Shown here: positions 54,020 to 64,000 of the stretch, in pieces | How the letters are laid out: each line of letters begins with the position of its first letter | Numbering within the stretch: position 1 is the first letter of the stretch | Assembly (NCBI RefSeq): GCF_040581485.1 | Contig: NC_090133.1 | Span: 10,416,001-10,480,000 of the forward strand | DNA from: Linepithema humile | Lineage: Eukaryota > Arthropoda > Insecta > Hymenoptera > Formicidae | Length of the DNA stretch: 64,000 nucleotides | Reading direction: 5' to 3' | Notes under the pieces: model-generated | What the model was told of the DNA's origin: nothing | What the model saw: the letters and a program-made list of their open reading frames with translations, nothing else | Database searches by the model: none | Translations under genes and position numbers: made by a program

Positions 54020-55018
54020 ACAAATCTAATGGAAAGCAAAAATGATGATGTCACTAGATTTGTGTCGACATGAGTCACTAAATGGAAAGCACCCAATATC
54101 GTCTTGTCTTGCATATTTAAATACCCAATCTGGAAATTTATAAGGTTCTAGTTCTTGTTTAGAATGATTTCGTATATGAGTATCCATTTGCTCTGTCTGG
54201 TTTAACAGAGGTTGTCCACACATAATGCATTCTATTTTTCCTTTTACTTGTTGTTTCGTAAACCGAAAATATCGCCAGTTTTTGTCACGTGCCGTTTTTT
54301 TAGACTCTTCAATGTTACAAAAATATGCTTCTTTATGTGTGATTTAAGTGATTTTGCCGTGATGTATGTTAATTGTGTAGTGCAAAATCGACATTTTGTT
54401 TGAAAATTTACAGATTTTCTACAATATTTATTCAAAAAATAATGCGTTTAGTTTGATATTTTCAAGATTGTTTATACAATTGTTTATATAATGGTTTTAC
54501 TTCTTGCCATTCTTCTTCGTGGACATTTTCGGTATGTTCTTTAAAATTTTGCAATTGTATGGACAATTTTATATTTTTTGATTTATTTCCGCAAAGTTTA
54601 CATTTATCAGAAGAATCTCCAATTTGTTTAAAGTATTTTCAACCCCAATCTTCGATTTTTTGGCGTCCTAGATTTTTTTCTAGTTTCAAATGCCTTTTTA
54701 TGTGTTTCGATATGCTTTGATTTGACTCAATTGGGGTGATGTCACATAAAATGCATTTTTCTTTTTTTTCTCTTGTTAGCCTATAATATTTCAATCCACG
54801 TTTGCCTTCTCATTTTCTTCATGCAGATAAAAATCTAAATGTTTGTCTCGTAAGTGATCCGTAAATTTATCATTTTTGTCGTACCGCACGTATTTATAGA
54901 TCTTTTTGCAAAATGTTTCTCGACACTGTACGCGAAAATTTTTCTTTATTTTATAATGTTTTATTACCGTGGGATTCGATTGAACTCGTTTATCCCGACA
55001 CATCCCAGGTAGCAAGGT

Positions 55019-55175
55019 GTCGTCTATTTGACGTCAATAGTTCGTCATTTGAAGTCGCGGACGTCATGTTACCAAATTAAGACGTAATAACGATGTCATT
55101 TTTTTGACCTATTAATGACGTTAGTTTTTTTACCATTTTATAACGTATTTACAACGTCACATTTTTCACTTTCCA
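55019..55175. repeat. Cluster of TGACGT-type motifs
   Basis: gacgtc, tgacgtc, gacgta, tgacgtt and acgtc recur about ten times in 150 bp in both orientations. It may be the edge of a foldback element or a degenerate repeat. It separates the zinc-finger gene from gypsy copy 2. Confidence 0.5.
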
Positions 55176-56244
55176 TTTTTCGCCGACCGGTCCAACTAGA
55201 CATCATTTACCGGCCGCGACAGCACTTAGAGATCTCGTGCTGCGGGAAGATCGTCCTAGCCCTCTTCGACTCGGGCTCCGACCGATCGTTTATTAACGAC
55301 GCGCTCGCCGGTTACGTTTCTCAAAAGGGCTATCACCCGCGCACTATACGCGAACACGTTACGGTAGCTGACGGCGGATCTGCCCCTATCACGGAAAGCT
55401 ACGAACTGGAGATCGGCCTGGGAGGGAGGAAATTCTCCCACGATTTTCAGATTCTCCCGGCGCTCGGGAGCGATATGTTGATAGAGGTAGACTTGTGAGC
55501 CTACCTAAGGGTCACTCTCTCGCCCCCACCATTACCAAAACTCGCGCCAATGTCCGGCCACACCGGCACCATATCCGACGGCCTAACGCCGCGCACCGAC
55601 GTCGAAACGCGGCAATTACACACTTTCTTGGAGCGGAAACTCGCGCTCTTTCAAAGCGTCACCGGACCCACCAACCGCGTGGAACATCACCTTCGGCTAA
55701 CGGACACGCAGCCAATCAAGCAGCGGTACCGCCCCCGCAACCCGGCCATGCAGGGCATAATAAACGAAGCCGTCGAAGAAATGGAACGGGAGGGGGTTAT
55801 CGAGCCGTCACAAAGCGCATGGAGCTCGCCTGTCGTAATTGCGAAGAAGAAAGACGGCAAGCCCCGTTTCTGTATAGACTTTCGAAAAGTCAACGCCGTA
55901 ACCGATCGCGACGCGTACCCTCTCCCGCACATTACGGCCACATTGGACAAACTGAGCGGTGCGAAATACCTATCGACGCTCGACCTCAAGAGCGGGTACT
56001 GGCAAGTGCCATTAACACCCGCAAGCCGGCCAATCATCGCGTTCACCGTTTCCCGGGAAGGGGTTAATGCAATTCCGAGTGATGCCGTTCGGGTTGCACT
56101 CCGCCCCAGCGGCCTTTCAGCGGTTTCTCGATACCGTGTTGGGCCCCGCGCTGGAGCCCAACGTATTTGTTTACCTCGACGATGTGATTGTTGCAAGTGC
56201 TACGTTTAGCGAACACTTGCAGCATCTAGCCGAGGTCTTCCGAC

Positions 56245-56531
56245 CAGTGATGCGCTGTCGTGGGATTTTTTCCCGTACGGAACCTCCGTGCGCATGCGTA
56301 AGCTGACGTCACAGCTAGACGTCGGCTGCTACCACAGATGTATCTAGGTGTACTATAAGGGATATGATAGTTTTCTCGCGTTTTTAGTGACACGCGACAT
56401 ATTATAGTGCATTATAATCAATTACAATTGAAATCAGCTGATATTGTGAAAGAAGAGGGTGAATTACTGAGGGTTCAAAGCGTTTGCTTAGTGCGCAGAC
56501 GCAACTTTATTCCCACGACAGCGCATCACTA
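56245..56531. mobile_element. hAT-type MITE in gypsy pol, TSD CTTCCGAC
   Basis: The ends are CAGTGATGCGCTGTCGTGGG and, in inverse, TCCCACGACAGCGCATCACTA. CTTCCGAC is duplicated at 56237-56244 and 56532-56539. The 287-bp size, the CAGTG start and the 8-bp target are hAT-like. The interior has no gene. Confidence 0.92.
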
Positions 56532-57045
56532 CTTCCGACGCCTTCGGGAAGCAAAACTACGCCTAAACCCCGAAAAATGCCATTTCTGCCGGACCGAGCT
56601 CACGTACCTCGGCCACGTCATTACGCGAGAAGGCATCCACACGGATCCCGCGAAAATAAGCGCCGTATTTTAATGGCCGACTCCGACCACCATTCGTAAA
56701 GTACGCCAGTTCCTCGGCATAGCCTCGTGGTACCGTCGTTTCGTGAAAGATTTCTCTGCTATATCCGCGCCGCTCACAAAGCTAACGCGGAAGAACGCGC
56801 GCTGGCAATGGAGATCGGAGGAAGAGGTTGCCTTCAGCGCGCTCAAGAACGCGCTTATTACCGCGCCCGTGCTCGCCTGCCCCGACTTCCGGCTGCCGTT
56901 CGTGTTACAAACAGACGCAAGCGCGTACGGCCTCGGAGCCGTCTTATTACAAGAGTTCGTCGAGGGCGAGCGGGTAATCGCGTACGCAAGCCGCACGCTA
57001 AACCCCGCCGAAAGGAACTATAGTGCGACAGAACTAGAATGTCTC

Positions 57046-57296
57046 CAAGATCTATAGAGAGAAGATTACCTCAGTAAAACCGGTTGAGGACGAGGGACGA
57101 TGAAGTAAGGAAGCTAGAAACAGCTTGATGGCGAGGGGCGATGAAGGAAGGGGAGAGCATGATGATCTCATCGACAAACGGTAGCTGTCTGAGATAGCTT
57201 CTGTTCGCCGATGAGATCATCATTGCCCCTCTTGCCGCTCGCCCCTCTTGCCGCTCGTCCCTCTTTGCGCATGAGGTAACCTCTCTATTGATCTTG
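57046..57296. mobile_element. 9-bp-TSD MITE, copy 3, in gypsy pol
   Basis: GAATGTCTC is duplicated at 57037-57045 and 57297-57305. It starts CAAGATCTATAGAGAGAAG and ends TATTGATCTTG. It is the inverted orientation of copies 1 and 2 and confirms the 9-bp target length for this family. Confidence 0.92.
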
Positions 57297-57348
57297 GAAT
57301 GTCTCGCGGTCGTCTGGGGGATTCGCCGGATGCGGGATTACCTAGAGG

Positions 57349-57536
57349 CAGTGATGCGATATTTCCCACAGCGGTCCCGGCTCCGCTGCCTCACACAACC
57401 TTACAGAAGCGCTACGTCACGTATCCGTGTGAGCTCGGCCGTTCAACCAATGGAAGAGAGCGAACGTCTCCCTTCCACCGAGCCGACACAACAGACGATA
57501 AATGCATGCTACTTGCAAATTAAGGCTCCTGGGTAG
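57349..57536. other. Possible single end of another CAGTGATGCG (hAT-like) element
   Basis: The gypsy sequence breaks off into CAGTGATGCGATATTTCCC. The first ten bases equal the hAT MITE ends, but the rest differ and I find no partner end or duplication of cctagagg. Confidence 0.45.
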
Positions 57537-57945
57537 TCACCGCAGCCATATTAGATTCGTGACGTCAGAAGCGAGAAATGACACACCGAGAATTCTTGCG
57601 TGCCATTTCTAAATAAAATGATAATTTAACAAAGTAACACTCTGGATCGCTTTAAGACACCTGTAAAATTGTCCGAAAACTATGCTTTTTCCTTGACAGG
57701 TTATAAACAATCGTTAAATCAACCGTGAAACGAAGCCTAATTATGCGAGGAAACACACGGTTGACAGCTGTCTGTATGAGTAGAAAATACTCCTTCTACG
57801 TTGGGCTTTCCCTGCTAATCTTAGTTTTCGGACAATTTTACAGGTTTCATGAACACGTCACATATCACATCACTAACATTTAACGAATATTAACGAAATG
57901 GCACGCAAGAATAAATTGGGTAGTCAACCTGTCATTTTTTCACGC
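57537..57945. mobile_element. Imperfect palindromic MITE
   Basis: ttcttgcgtgccatttc (57594) pairs with gaaatggcacgcaagaa (57896), and gtaaaattgtccgaaaacta pairs with tagttttcggacaattttac. Ends near tgggtagtca on both sides suggest boundaries, but no target duplication is clear. Downstream, 57946-58227 is AT-rich and holds nothing else I can name. Confidence 0.7.
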
Positions 57946-58227
57946 CTAATAGTTCATCGATTCTCCACCTAAGACGCTGCATAAGAATTTCTGTCATATG
58001 GACATGTCGGTAACACGTCGGTAAAATGTCGGTAACGGTACAAAGCTATATATATATTCTGTCTTTATCGCGTTTATTGCACATATTAATTATTGCGCAT
58101 AATAAATATACTATTAATATAGTAAAAGGAAATAAAATGTTACATAGATATATTTTTTAAATACATTTATTTTTTATTATTTTAACTTCTTTTATATATT
58201 ATATTAAAAATTATATTATATTAAAAA

Positions 58228-59018
58228 TTAATAATTAAAAATAAAAACAGGACCCGATCCGGGCCTAGTGCGCCCCATATCCCAGCTACGTCTCGATCCT
58301 TCTCTCCATCCTCCTCTTTTCCATCCTCCTCCTCTCCATCCTCCTCCTCTCCATCCTCCTCCTCTCCATCCTCCTCCTCTCCATTCTCCTCCTCTCCATT
58401 TTCCTCCTCTCCATTCTCCTCCTCTCCATTTTCCTCCTCTCCATTCTCCTCCTCGCCAATCTCTTCCTCTCCGCGCTCTTGATAAATAGTAACTATAAAA
58501 AACGTTAGAATGAAAGCAATTATTTAATAAAATACGAATTAATTTTATAATTGTACAAATGAAACAATACCTTTTATTTTTTTTTTTTAAGTTTTGCCCT
58601 CCTCTTTTTTTTCTTTCTTTTTCTTCCTCCTCGGACTCTTCCTCTTCAAAACTCATGACTTCTGTTTCTTCTTTTTTTTTCTCCTGCCGTTTTCGTTCTC
58701 TCTCCAATCTTTTAAAATATATATTTTTATAATAAACCAATAACAAAAAATTACTTATATATATACATATATATGAATTATTGTTGTGCATATTTTTAGC
58801 AATTATTTATGCAATTTTATAAGAAATCTAAAAATAAAATAAAAATGTACTAACCTTTCTTTTCTTGCTTCTTTTTCCTTTTCTTTCTTCTTTCTTTCTC
58901 TTTTTCTCTCTTCCTCTTTCTTTCTTCCTTCCATTCTTTTCTCATCTTCCTCTTTTTTCTTGTCTCTACCTGTCATCCTCTGCTTTCTTTCTTTGCTTTG
59001 ATCTCTATCTTTGTTTGA
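58228..59018 (-). CDS. Charged low-complexity spliced gene model (K/E-rich)
   Basis: Three open blocks on the minus strand have plausible splice borders. One at about 59018-58855 ends before GTTAGT and encodes KERKQRMTGRDKKKEEDEKR and more. One at about 58710-58590 encodes LERERKRQEKKKEETEV and an EEEESEEEEKER stretch. One from about 58478 down crosses a 15-bp minisatellite encoding either WRGGE or GEEEN repeats, depending on the frame. It would be a highly charged coiled-coil protein. The codon bias of purine-rich simple sequence makes false models easy, so this is a weak call. No domain is recognised. Confidence 0.3.
58300..58462. repeat. 15-bp minisatellite (ccatcctcctcctct)n
   Basis: About 11 copies of a 15-base pyrimidine-rich unit alternate between ccatcctcctcctct and ccattctcctcctct/ccattttcctcctct versions. 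It is strongly strand-asymmetric. Confidence 0.9.
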
Positions 59019-59106
59019 CCTATAACATAAGACAGATATTGTGTAATTAGATCGCACGTTATTATTTTTATTATTATTGTAAAAGAATTATAATTGAGGC
59101 TTTATG

Positions 59107-59162
59107 GAAAAAGGGCACATAAGCCTACATATATACATAAACCTATGTGTCCTTTTTCCAAG
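59107..59162. repeat. Short hairpin
   Basis: ttatggaaaaagggcacata pairs with tatgtgtcctttttccaagg across a short AT loop. It may be a tiny MITE remnant. Confidence 0.55.
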
Positions 59163-59351
59163 GCGTCACTTATATCAGTAAACACTAAGTAATATCAGTT
59201 ATTATCACTTGTACTGGAAATTTGATATAAAAGTAATGTGCAAACAGAATAATAACCTTAAAATTATACTCACATGTTCATTACGGCAGTGCAGCATCGA
59301 CTGGTTTCTTGTGCTACGCGTCAGTCGTCAAAAGTTTTCAAAAAAGTAAAC

Positions 59352-59354
<3 letters not shown>

Positions 59355-59415
<61 letters not shown>
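59355..59415. repeat. (AC)n microsatellite
   Basis: About 30 uninterrupted AC dinucleotides. Confidence 0.98.
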
Positions 59416-59419
<4 letters not shown>

Positions 59420-59584
59420 TTGTTTGTCACGCATCGCCTTTCCTTGCGCGGTTGTGTTTTATTATTACTACGCTGTATAGAAAAGCGATCAAGGAAATAC
59501 AATTCACAGATCAGTATTATATACTTTTTGAGTGTTATATTCATAGTGTTATCTACTTTTTCTTGAATTTTAATTCTTGTGAAA

Positions 59585-62500
59585 ATGGAGAAGTACGATG
59601 AATATGGAAGAATGTACGGAAGAAGTCGCAACATGAAAAAATATCAAACTTCGTGTAAACGACTAAGTAGGCGAAAATCGCGGATAAATCTGAGGTAACA
59701 TCACATATTAAATTTTATAAAATTGCTATATCTACATATGAATCCTTTGCTCTTATAGGAAAAGATATCATTCATTGCCACTTATCGAATTTTCTTTCAA
59801 TTCTCTTTATTTTTTCAAAAATTTCAACTTTGATCGAAAAGCGATTATAGCCCAAATAACAATTCTTACGCGCAAAGTTTGCGCGTCTTATGCAAATAAT
59901 CTGTGTAGCAGTTTGCCTGAATTTTGCTCGTGGGATATGTTTAGTCGTGTATAAGTCGTGTATTGCCCGCAAAGTGCAAGCGTTTTGCAAGTGTGCTAGC
60001 ATTTTGCTACCGCTATGACAACGCATTGGGATAAGGTTTTGTGTGCGCAGTATGAGCCATTTTTGTACGTGAGTTGCTAGATATTTATGGGCATAATGTT
60101 TTCTGGGAAAGAGCATAAAAAAGATAGCAATTTTACTAGTTATATTATTAAAGTGCACAAAGTTGTACAAATATTTATTGCAGATAGAAATCGATAAATT
60201 TTTTTCTTTTTATAATGTAATTTGTAAAATTACATTATAAAAATTTGTAAAATAAATTCACACATCGAGGTTTTAATTGACTAGCGACAGCTTGTTCGCA
60301 ATTCGTTATTATGCTCAAAGTTTATATATTTCTAAATTCAAGTACATAATCCATATGAATTATAATTTAAAATTAATTACTTGTGTTTAAAGAGATTATC
60401 TTTTATGTATTATATAAAAATTTATAATTTTTAATACTTTTTTTCAAAGTTGTACGTTTCAATTCTTCACTTTTAAATTATATATCTTCTGCTTTAATGA
60501 ATTTATTTTCTTTTTTCTTATTCGTGGAAATATTTTTGAATTTATAGAATACATATTTGTTATTTTTTTTTTTTTTTGGTCCAATACTTTTCCAAAACGG
60601 TATGTGATCTATTTCCAATATAATTTTCGCAGTTTTATATCTCTTTTCCATTTTTTGTTTGATATATTAGTATTCTTTTTTTGAATGTAAAACATCAATT
60701 GAAAAATTAATTTTAAACATTTTGTTAGACCTTATTGAAAAGTGTTCTTGTAATGTTACAAAGAATTGTCAGTAATTTATGATAATCTCGCTTGTCTAGC
60801 ATGAAAAAAAGTTGCGAAAACTGTTTCGGAAACACATACCATTCTGTAAAAGTATTAGAAAATTTTAAGAATGAAAACAAAATATTTGAAAATAAAAACA
60901 TTTCATATATGTAGTGTATAATGTAATTTTTGAACTGTACTTATGTATGTAAATATGTTGTACGTATTAACATTTATTTATAGAAAACAGAAATTAAAAG
61001 AAATTAATATTTTAAATAATGAAACAATTAATAACAATGACACGAGAGAAAATATAAATGCAGATATACATGAAAGCACAATGCAGGTAGATAAAGATGG
61101 AGTTCTTCAGGATGTTGTGCATGACAAATTAGCTGCAATGGGTATTGAAACTAATAATTACGAGGAAAATGCAACATGCATTTCAAGTAATAAAGAATTA
61201 GAAGAAATATTAGAGGATGACATAGAAAATGAAGAAATGGACACTTTAGGAATAGATAGCAATATTGATGCATTTCGTGTTAATAACGGCAGTATGCCAG
61301 GAAAATGTATCGTTGATTTTGTATTTCTTTTCCAACAACTGCACGAAAAATTTGATAATCATTCTCGCGGAATAGAATGTTTGTTTCGCGATTTAATATT
61401 TATCGGAGCTCGTGCATATGGATTGAAAAATAAATTATTTTTTAAATGCCGAATGTGCAATTTTGAAGAATTTGTTTGGAGTGAGCCTTCTTCTGAAGAA
61501 AATTTAGATGTAAATATAGGCGCAGTGGCTGGCGCTTTATTAACTGGTGTAGGATTTACACAATTACAAGAAAGTTGCGCAGCTATGAATATTAAATGCA
61601 TAGGAAGAAAAACGTATGAAAAAGCACACGAAACTGCTGCTGAGGCATTCGCAAAAGCTGCAGATGAAAGCATGAATGCTGCTGCGAATGAAGAACGTGA
61701 ATTAGCATTACAACATAATGAAGTAATAAATGGAATACCGCATATATAGCGGTAACAGGTGATGGAAGCTGGATGAAAAGATCATATAGAACAGGACGGT
61801 ATGATTCCTTATCAGGTGTTGGCACAATATGTGGTGTACGAACAGGCAAAGTGCTGCACATGTCTGTAAGAAATAAATATTGTGCAGTTTGTGTAAAAGC
61901 AGAGAAACTTGAAAAAGAACCCACAAAACATAAATGTTATAAAAATTGGGGCAGAGATTGCAGTTCAACAAGCATGGAAGCAGATGCAATCGTGGAAGGA
62001 TTTAAGACAAGCATAGAAAAGCGCCAATTAATTTATTCTACATATATAGCGGATGGAGATAGCAGCGTATATAAGAAAATTATACAGGCAAATCCATATC
62101 CTAATGTTTTTATAGAGAAAATAGAATGTCGGAATCATTTATTGCGCAATTTGGCGACAAAAATAAAAGAAATCGCAAAAACAAAAGGACGTTTTGGACA
62201 GTTAAGAAATGTTATTGGCAATCGTGTCCTTCGAATTAGAACAGCTGTGTCAAAAGCTGTGCAGCACCGTTTAGAAAGTACAATGGAGCAAAAGATTTTA
62301 TCTCTAAAAATGGATTTCAATAATATTATAAGTCACGTTTTTGGCGAGCATAATGAATGCGCCAGAATTGGATATTTCTGCGATGGATCACAGAAAGAAA
62401 ACGAAGAGAATTATATTCCACAATTAAAAAAATATGGATTGTATGAAAAACTGCAGAATGCAATGAAATATATTAGTTGGAATGCCAAAAGCTTATTGAA

Positions 62501-63640
62501 AGATAAAGACAGTAACAGAGTTGAAACTTTTAACTCTGTTATATCAAAATGTATTGGTGGAAAAAGAGTAAATTTTGGTCTAAGAGGATCATACGAAGCG
62601 CGTTGTAATGCTGCAGTAGTTTCATTTAATACTGGCAAGCCTATTAGTTATCTAAGCTATACTTTAGGAGCACAACCAGGGGAAGTAGCTGTAGAATTTG
62701 AAACTGGGAGAGAAATAAGTAAACCTTACACGAAAAAACAATCTACGAAACGAAATGTTAAACGTGCAGTGACAGACAGAGATTATGGTCCACAGGCTGA
62801 TAAACCTGATGCTACATCAGATGAAATGGAATTAAGAAAAGCGCAACACATGAATATGCTGCAAAATTGGCAAATAGAGCGAGTAGCAATAGAAAAAGAA
62901 AGGACCGAGCATAAGGAAGGAACAAGGAGGATAAGGAACAAGCAGCTAGCGGTATTTGGCGATATTATCGTACAAAAATAATCACCGCCTCTCATTTTGG
63001 TCACATATGTAAAATGAGAAAAAGTACTTCTTGTGCATCAAGAGTTACGTCAATAATATATCCATACGAATTAAATGTGGAATCAGTGCAATATGGAACA
63101 AAATGTGAGGATGTTGCACGCAAAAGCATTGAGAAGGCACTAAATATTAATATTAATTGTTGTGGATTATTTATAGATTCAGAAATACCATTTTTAGGCG
63201 CTTCGCCAGATGGATTAATAGGAGACGATAGAATAGTGGAGATTAAGTGTCCTTTCGCAGCACGATTATTAACACCAGAAGATGCAATTGCAGCAAATGT
63301 TTCAAATCTGCGATCATTATATAAGAATGAAAAAGATGAGGAAATGAAACGCAGTCACATATATTATTACCAAATACAAGGGCAATTACATATCACGCAA
63401 AGACAATACTGCATTTTCGCACTTTGGACACCATTAGGATTAAAAATAGAAAAGATTATACGTGATGATACTTTCTGGAAAGAAAATATGCTTTCCAAAT
63501 TGATTCAATTTTATGAAGATTGCGTACTACCGGAATTACTTGATCCCAGACGGGAGAGAAACATGCCAATTCGTGATCCTGAATATATCATTAAAGCAAA
63601 GAGACAAAAAGTTGCAGAAAAAGAAAAGACGGACAAATAA
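59585..63640 (+). pseudogene. Mutator-like DDE transposase followed by a YqaJ-type nuclease, spliced
   Basis: Exon 1 (59585-59694) encodes MEKYDEYGRMYGRSRN and a basic tail. Exon 2 starts at 60984 in matching phase after a 1.29-kb AT-rich intron. Residues of exon 2 include GIECLFRDLIFIGARAYGL and FFKCRMCNFEEFVW (CXXC) and AVAGALLTGVGFTQLQ, as in the Mutator-like transposase family of insects. After a frame change at about 61745 come GDGSWMKRS (first Asp), ADGDSSVYKKI (second Asp) and NRVETFNSVI (Glu). A second frame change near 62925 leads to a YqaJ/lambda-exonuclease domain: GASPDGLIGDDRIVEIKCPF and YYYQIQGQLHIT. The two domains read as one polypeptide apart from these two slips. Role and element ends are unknown. 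Confidence 0.82.
59695..60983. other. Intron of the transposase-nuclease gene
   Basis: AT-rich. The donor is gtaaca and the acceptor tttatag. The stretch 59770-60110 is less AT-rich and contains small inverted repeats (acgcgcaaagtttgcgcgt), possibly a MITE fragment. No other gene is seen. Confidence 0.55.
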
Positions 63641-63761
63641 ATGTAAATAAAAATAATAGAAGATAAGTATTGAAACACATTGAAGTAATGAAAAAACAAA
63701 TTTGGATTAAAAAATGAAAAAATTTTGCGCTTTGCAAAATTAATAATGTTGAACAATGTAA

Positions 63762-63960
63762 AATGCATTCTGCGCTAGACGCAGTGATTATTGTCGAAAT
63801 GCATTCTGCGCTAGACGCAGTGATTATTGTCGAAATGCATTCTGCGCTAGACGCAGTGATTATTGTCGAAATGCATTCTGCGCTAAGCGCAGTTTATAAC
63901 ATACAAATAAAATATACGCTCCATTCTACCTGCATTCTGCGCTCGGCGCAGTAAATCATA
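63762..63960. repeat. 36-bp tandem repeat with CTGCGC/GCGCAG hairpins
   Basis: Four units begin gcattctgcgctagacgcag and continue with tgattattgtcgaaat, with a period of 36 bp. A fifth diverged unit is near 63932. Each carries a small stem, ctgcgct-n-agcgcag or ctgcgc...gcgcag; the loop bases vary (taga, taa, tcg). It lies about 120 bp after the nuclease stop. Confidence 0.9.
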
Positions 63961-64000
63961 ACACAATGTAAAATATGCTGCTACTTGAATATATAAAATT

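Larger units (their letters stand above)
44751..54094. mobile_element. PIF/Harbinger element, host of a LINE and a poly(A) retroposon
   Basis: The ends GGGTGCTTTCCATTTA (44751 on) and its complement (to 54094) are flanked by AAT on both sides (44748-44750 and 54095-54097), the 3-bp duplication of this superfamily. It carries a DDE transposase (45104-46384, plus) and a Myb/SANT-like accessory gene (53179 to about 46395, minus). Without the LINE and the retroposon it is about 2.7 kb. Confidence 0.88.
44604..55003 (-). pseudogene. Six-finger BED-type zinc-finger gene split by a Harbinger element
   Basis: The gene runs on the minus strand from an ATG at 55003 to about 54098, and resumes at 44747-44604 on the other side of a PIF/Harbinger insertion. 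The codon GAT ATT before the insertion and GTT AAA TGT after it join in frame. Six modules are visible, each with CXXC and a distal H-X3/5-H: FRVQCRETFC, KCILC, KCKLC, KCRFC, the CIMC/MCGQ region and KCIIC. Aromatic leads such as HYKIKK and DWVFKYARQ precede them, as in the paralogue at 7094-7777. An in-frame stop near 54640 and frame changes near 54440-54450 show further decay. The 3' end is cut by an LTR fragment. DNA binding is likely; the role is unknown. Confidence 0.72.
55182..57348 (+). pseudogene. pol: Second gypsy pol copy, decayed and truncated
   Basis: It matches the pol of the first element from just upstream of the protease (accggtccaactagacatca) to the RNase H (GIRRMRDYLE), in plus orientation. 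The protease DSGSDRSFI, the RT YLDD and the RNase H QTDASAYGLG motifs are present. There is an in-frame TGA at 55496, a frame change near 56058, an in-frame stop near 56671, and two MITE insertions (56245-56531 and 57046-57296). It stops at 57348, where a CAGTGATGCG sequence begins. No LTRs or integrase are attached. Confidence 0.93.

Noticed and set aside
1..64000. tRNA, rRNA or other structured RNA genes
   Set aside because: I saw no A-box/B-box pair with a cloverleaf and no rRNA-like sequence. Hairpins found belong to repeats. A tRNAscan and Infernal run would be decisive.

Overview
This window is eukaryotic, almost certainly from an insect and most likely a hymenopteran such as an ant (inferred from the transposon families, the AT-rich spacers, the GT-AG introns and the microsatellites). 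I see no ordinary single-copy host gene that I can name. The window is a layered graveyard of transposable elements. Much of the order of insertion can be read from terminal repeats and target site duplications (TSDs).

Region by region. (1) 1-7186: a nearly complete Ty3/gypsy element on the minus strand, with 1.13-kb LTRs that each carry an array of about 18 short hairpins with covarying stems. It is inserted into the 3' end of a BED-type zinc-finger gene (7094-7777). (2) 7.2-15.9 kb: a zinc-finger fragment, a tandem pair of unfamiliar cysteine-rich paralogues (10108-10922), a 1.06-kb foldback element, a 133-bp higher-order satellite made of hairpins (13.58-14.74 kb), a TA-flanked palindromic MITE, and a hAT transposase fragment cut by an LTR fragment. 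(3) 15991-41009: two related 8-bp-TSD elements (A and B, probably P superfamily) lie back to back and share the target GTGTTTAC. Element B is 23.2 kb long because it contains a Merlin transposon (17975-38239, TSD AAAATAAA). The Merlin in turn contains a full-length Maverick/Polinton (20887-37927, 6-bp near-TSD). The Maverick has a B-family DNA polymerase, integrase, packaging ATPase, a PLA2/membrane/protease polyprotein, capsid proteins and several small conserved genes, but at least six of its genes are broken. (4) 41-44.6 kb: palindromic MITEs, a MITE family with 9-bp TSDs, and a solo LTR related to the gypsy LTRs. (5) 44.6-55.0 kb: a second BED zinc-finger gene split exactly in frame by a PIF/Harbinger element (44751-54094). 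That element's accessory gene is split by a 6-kb LINE, the LINE is split by a 949-bp solo LTR, and the Harbinger also carries a poly(A) retroposon. (6) 55.2-57.35 kb: a decayed second gypsy pol interrupted by a hAT-type and a 9-bp-TSD MITE. (7) 57.4-64 kb: a charged low-complexity spliced gene model, microsatellites, and a spliced gene in which a Mutator-like DDE transposase is followed in one reading path by a YqaJ/lambda-exonuclease-type nuclease.

How it works together: nothing here looks like a host pathway. The coding regions are self-mobilising modules, most of them disabled by frameshifts or single in-frame stops. The best leads are the covarying hairpin arrays in LTRs and satellite, the Merlin-in-P and Maverick-in-Merlin nesting with readable target duplications, the shared target site of A and B, the transposase-YqaJ fusion, and the uncharacterised Cys-rich pair. 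Base positions were counted by hand and may be off by one or two.
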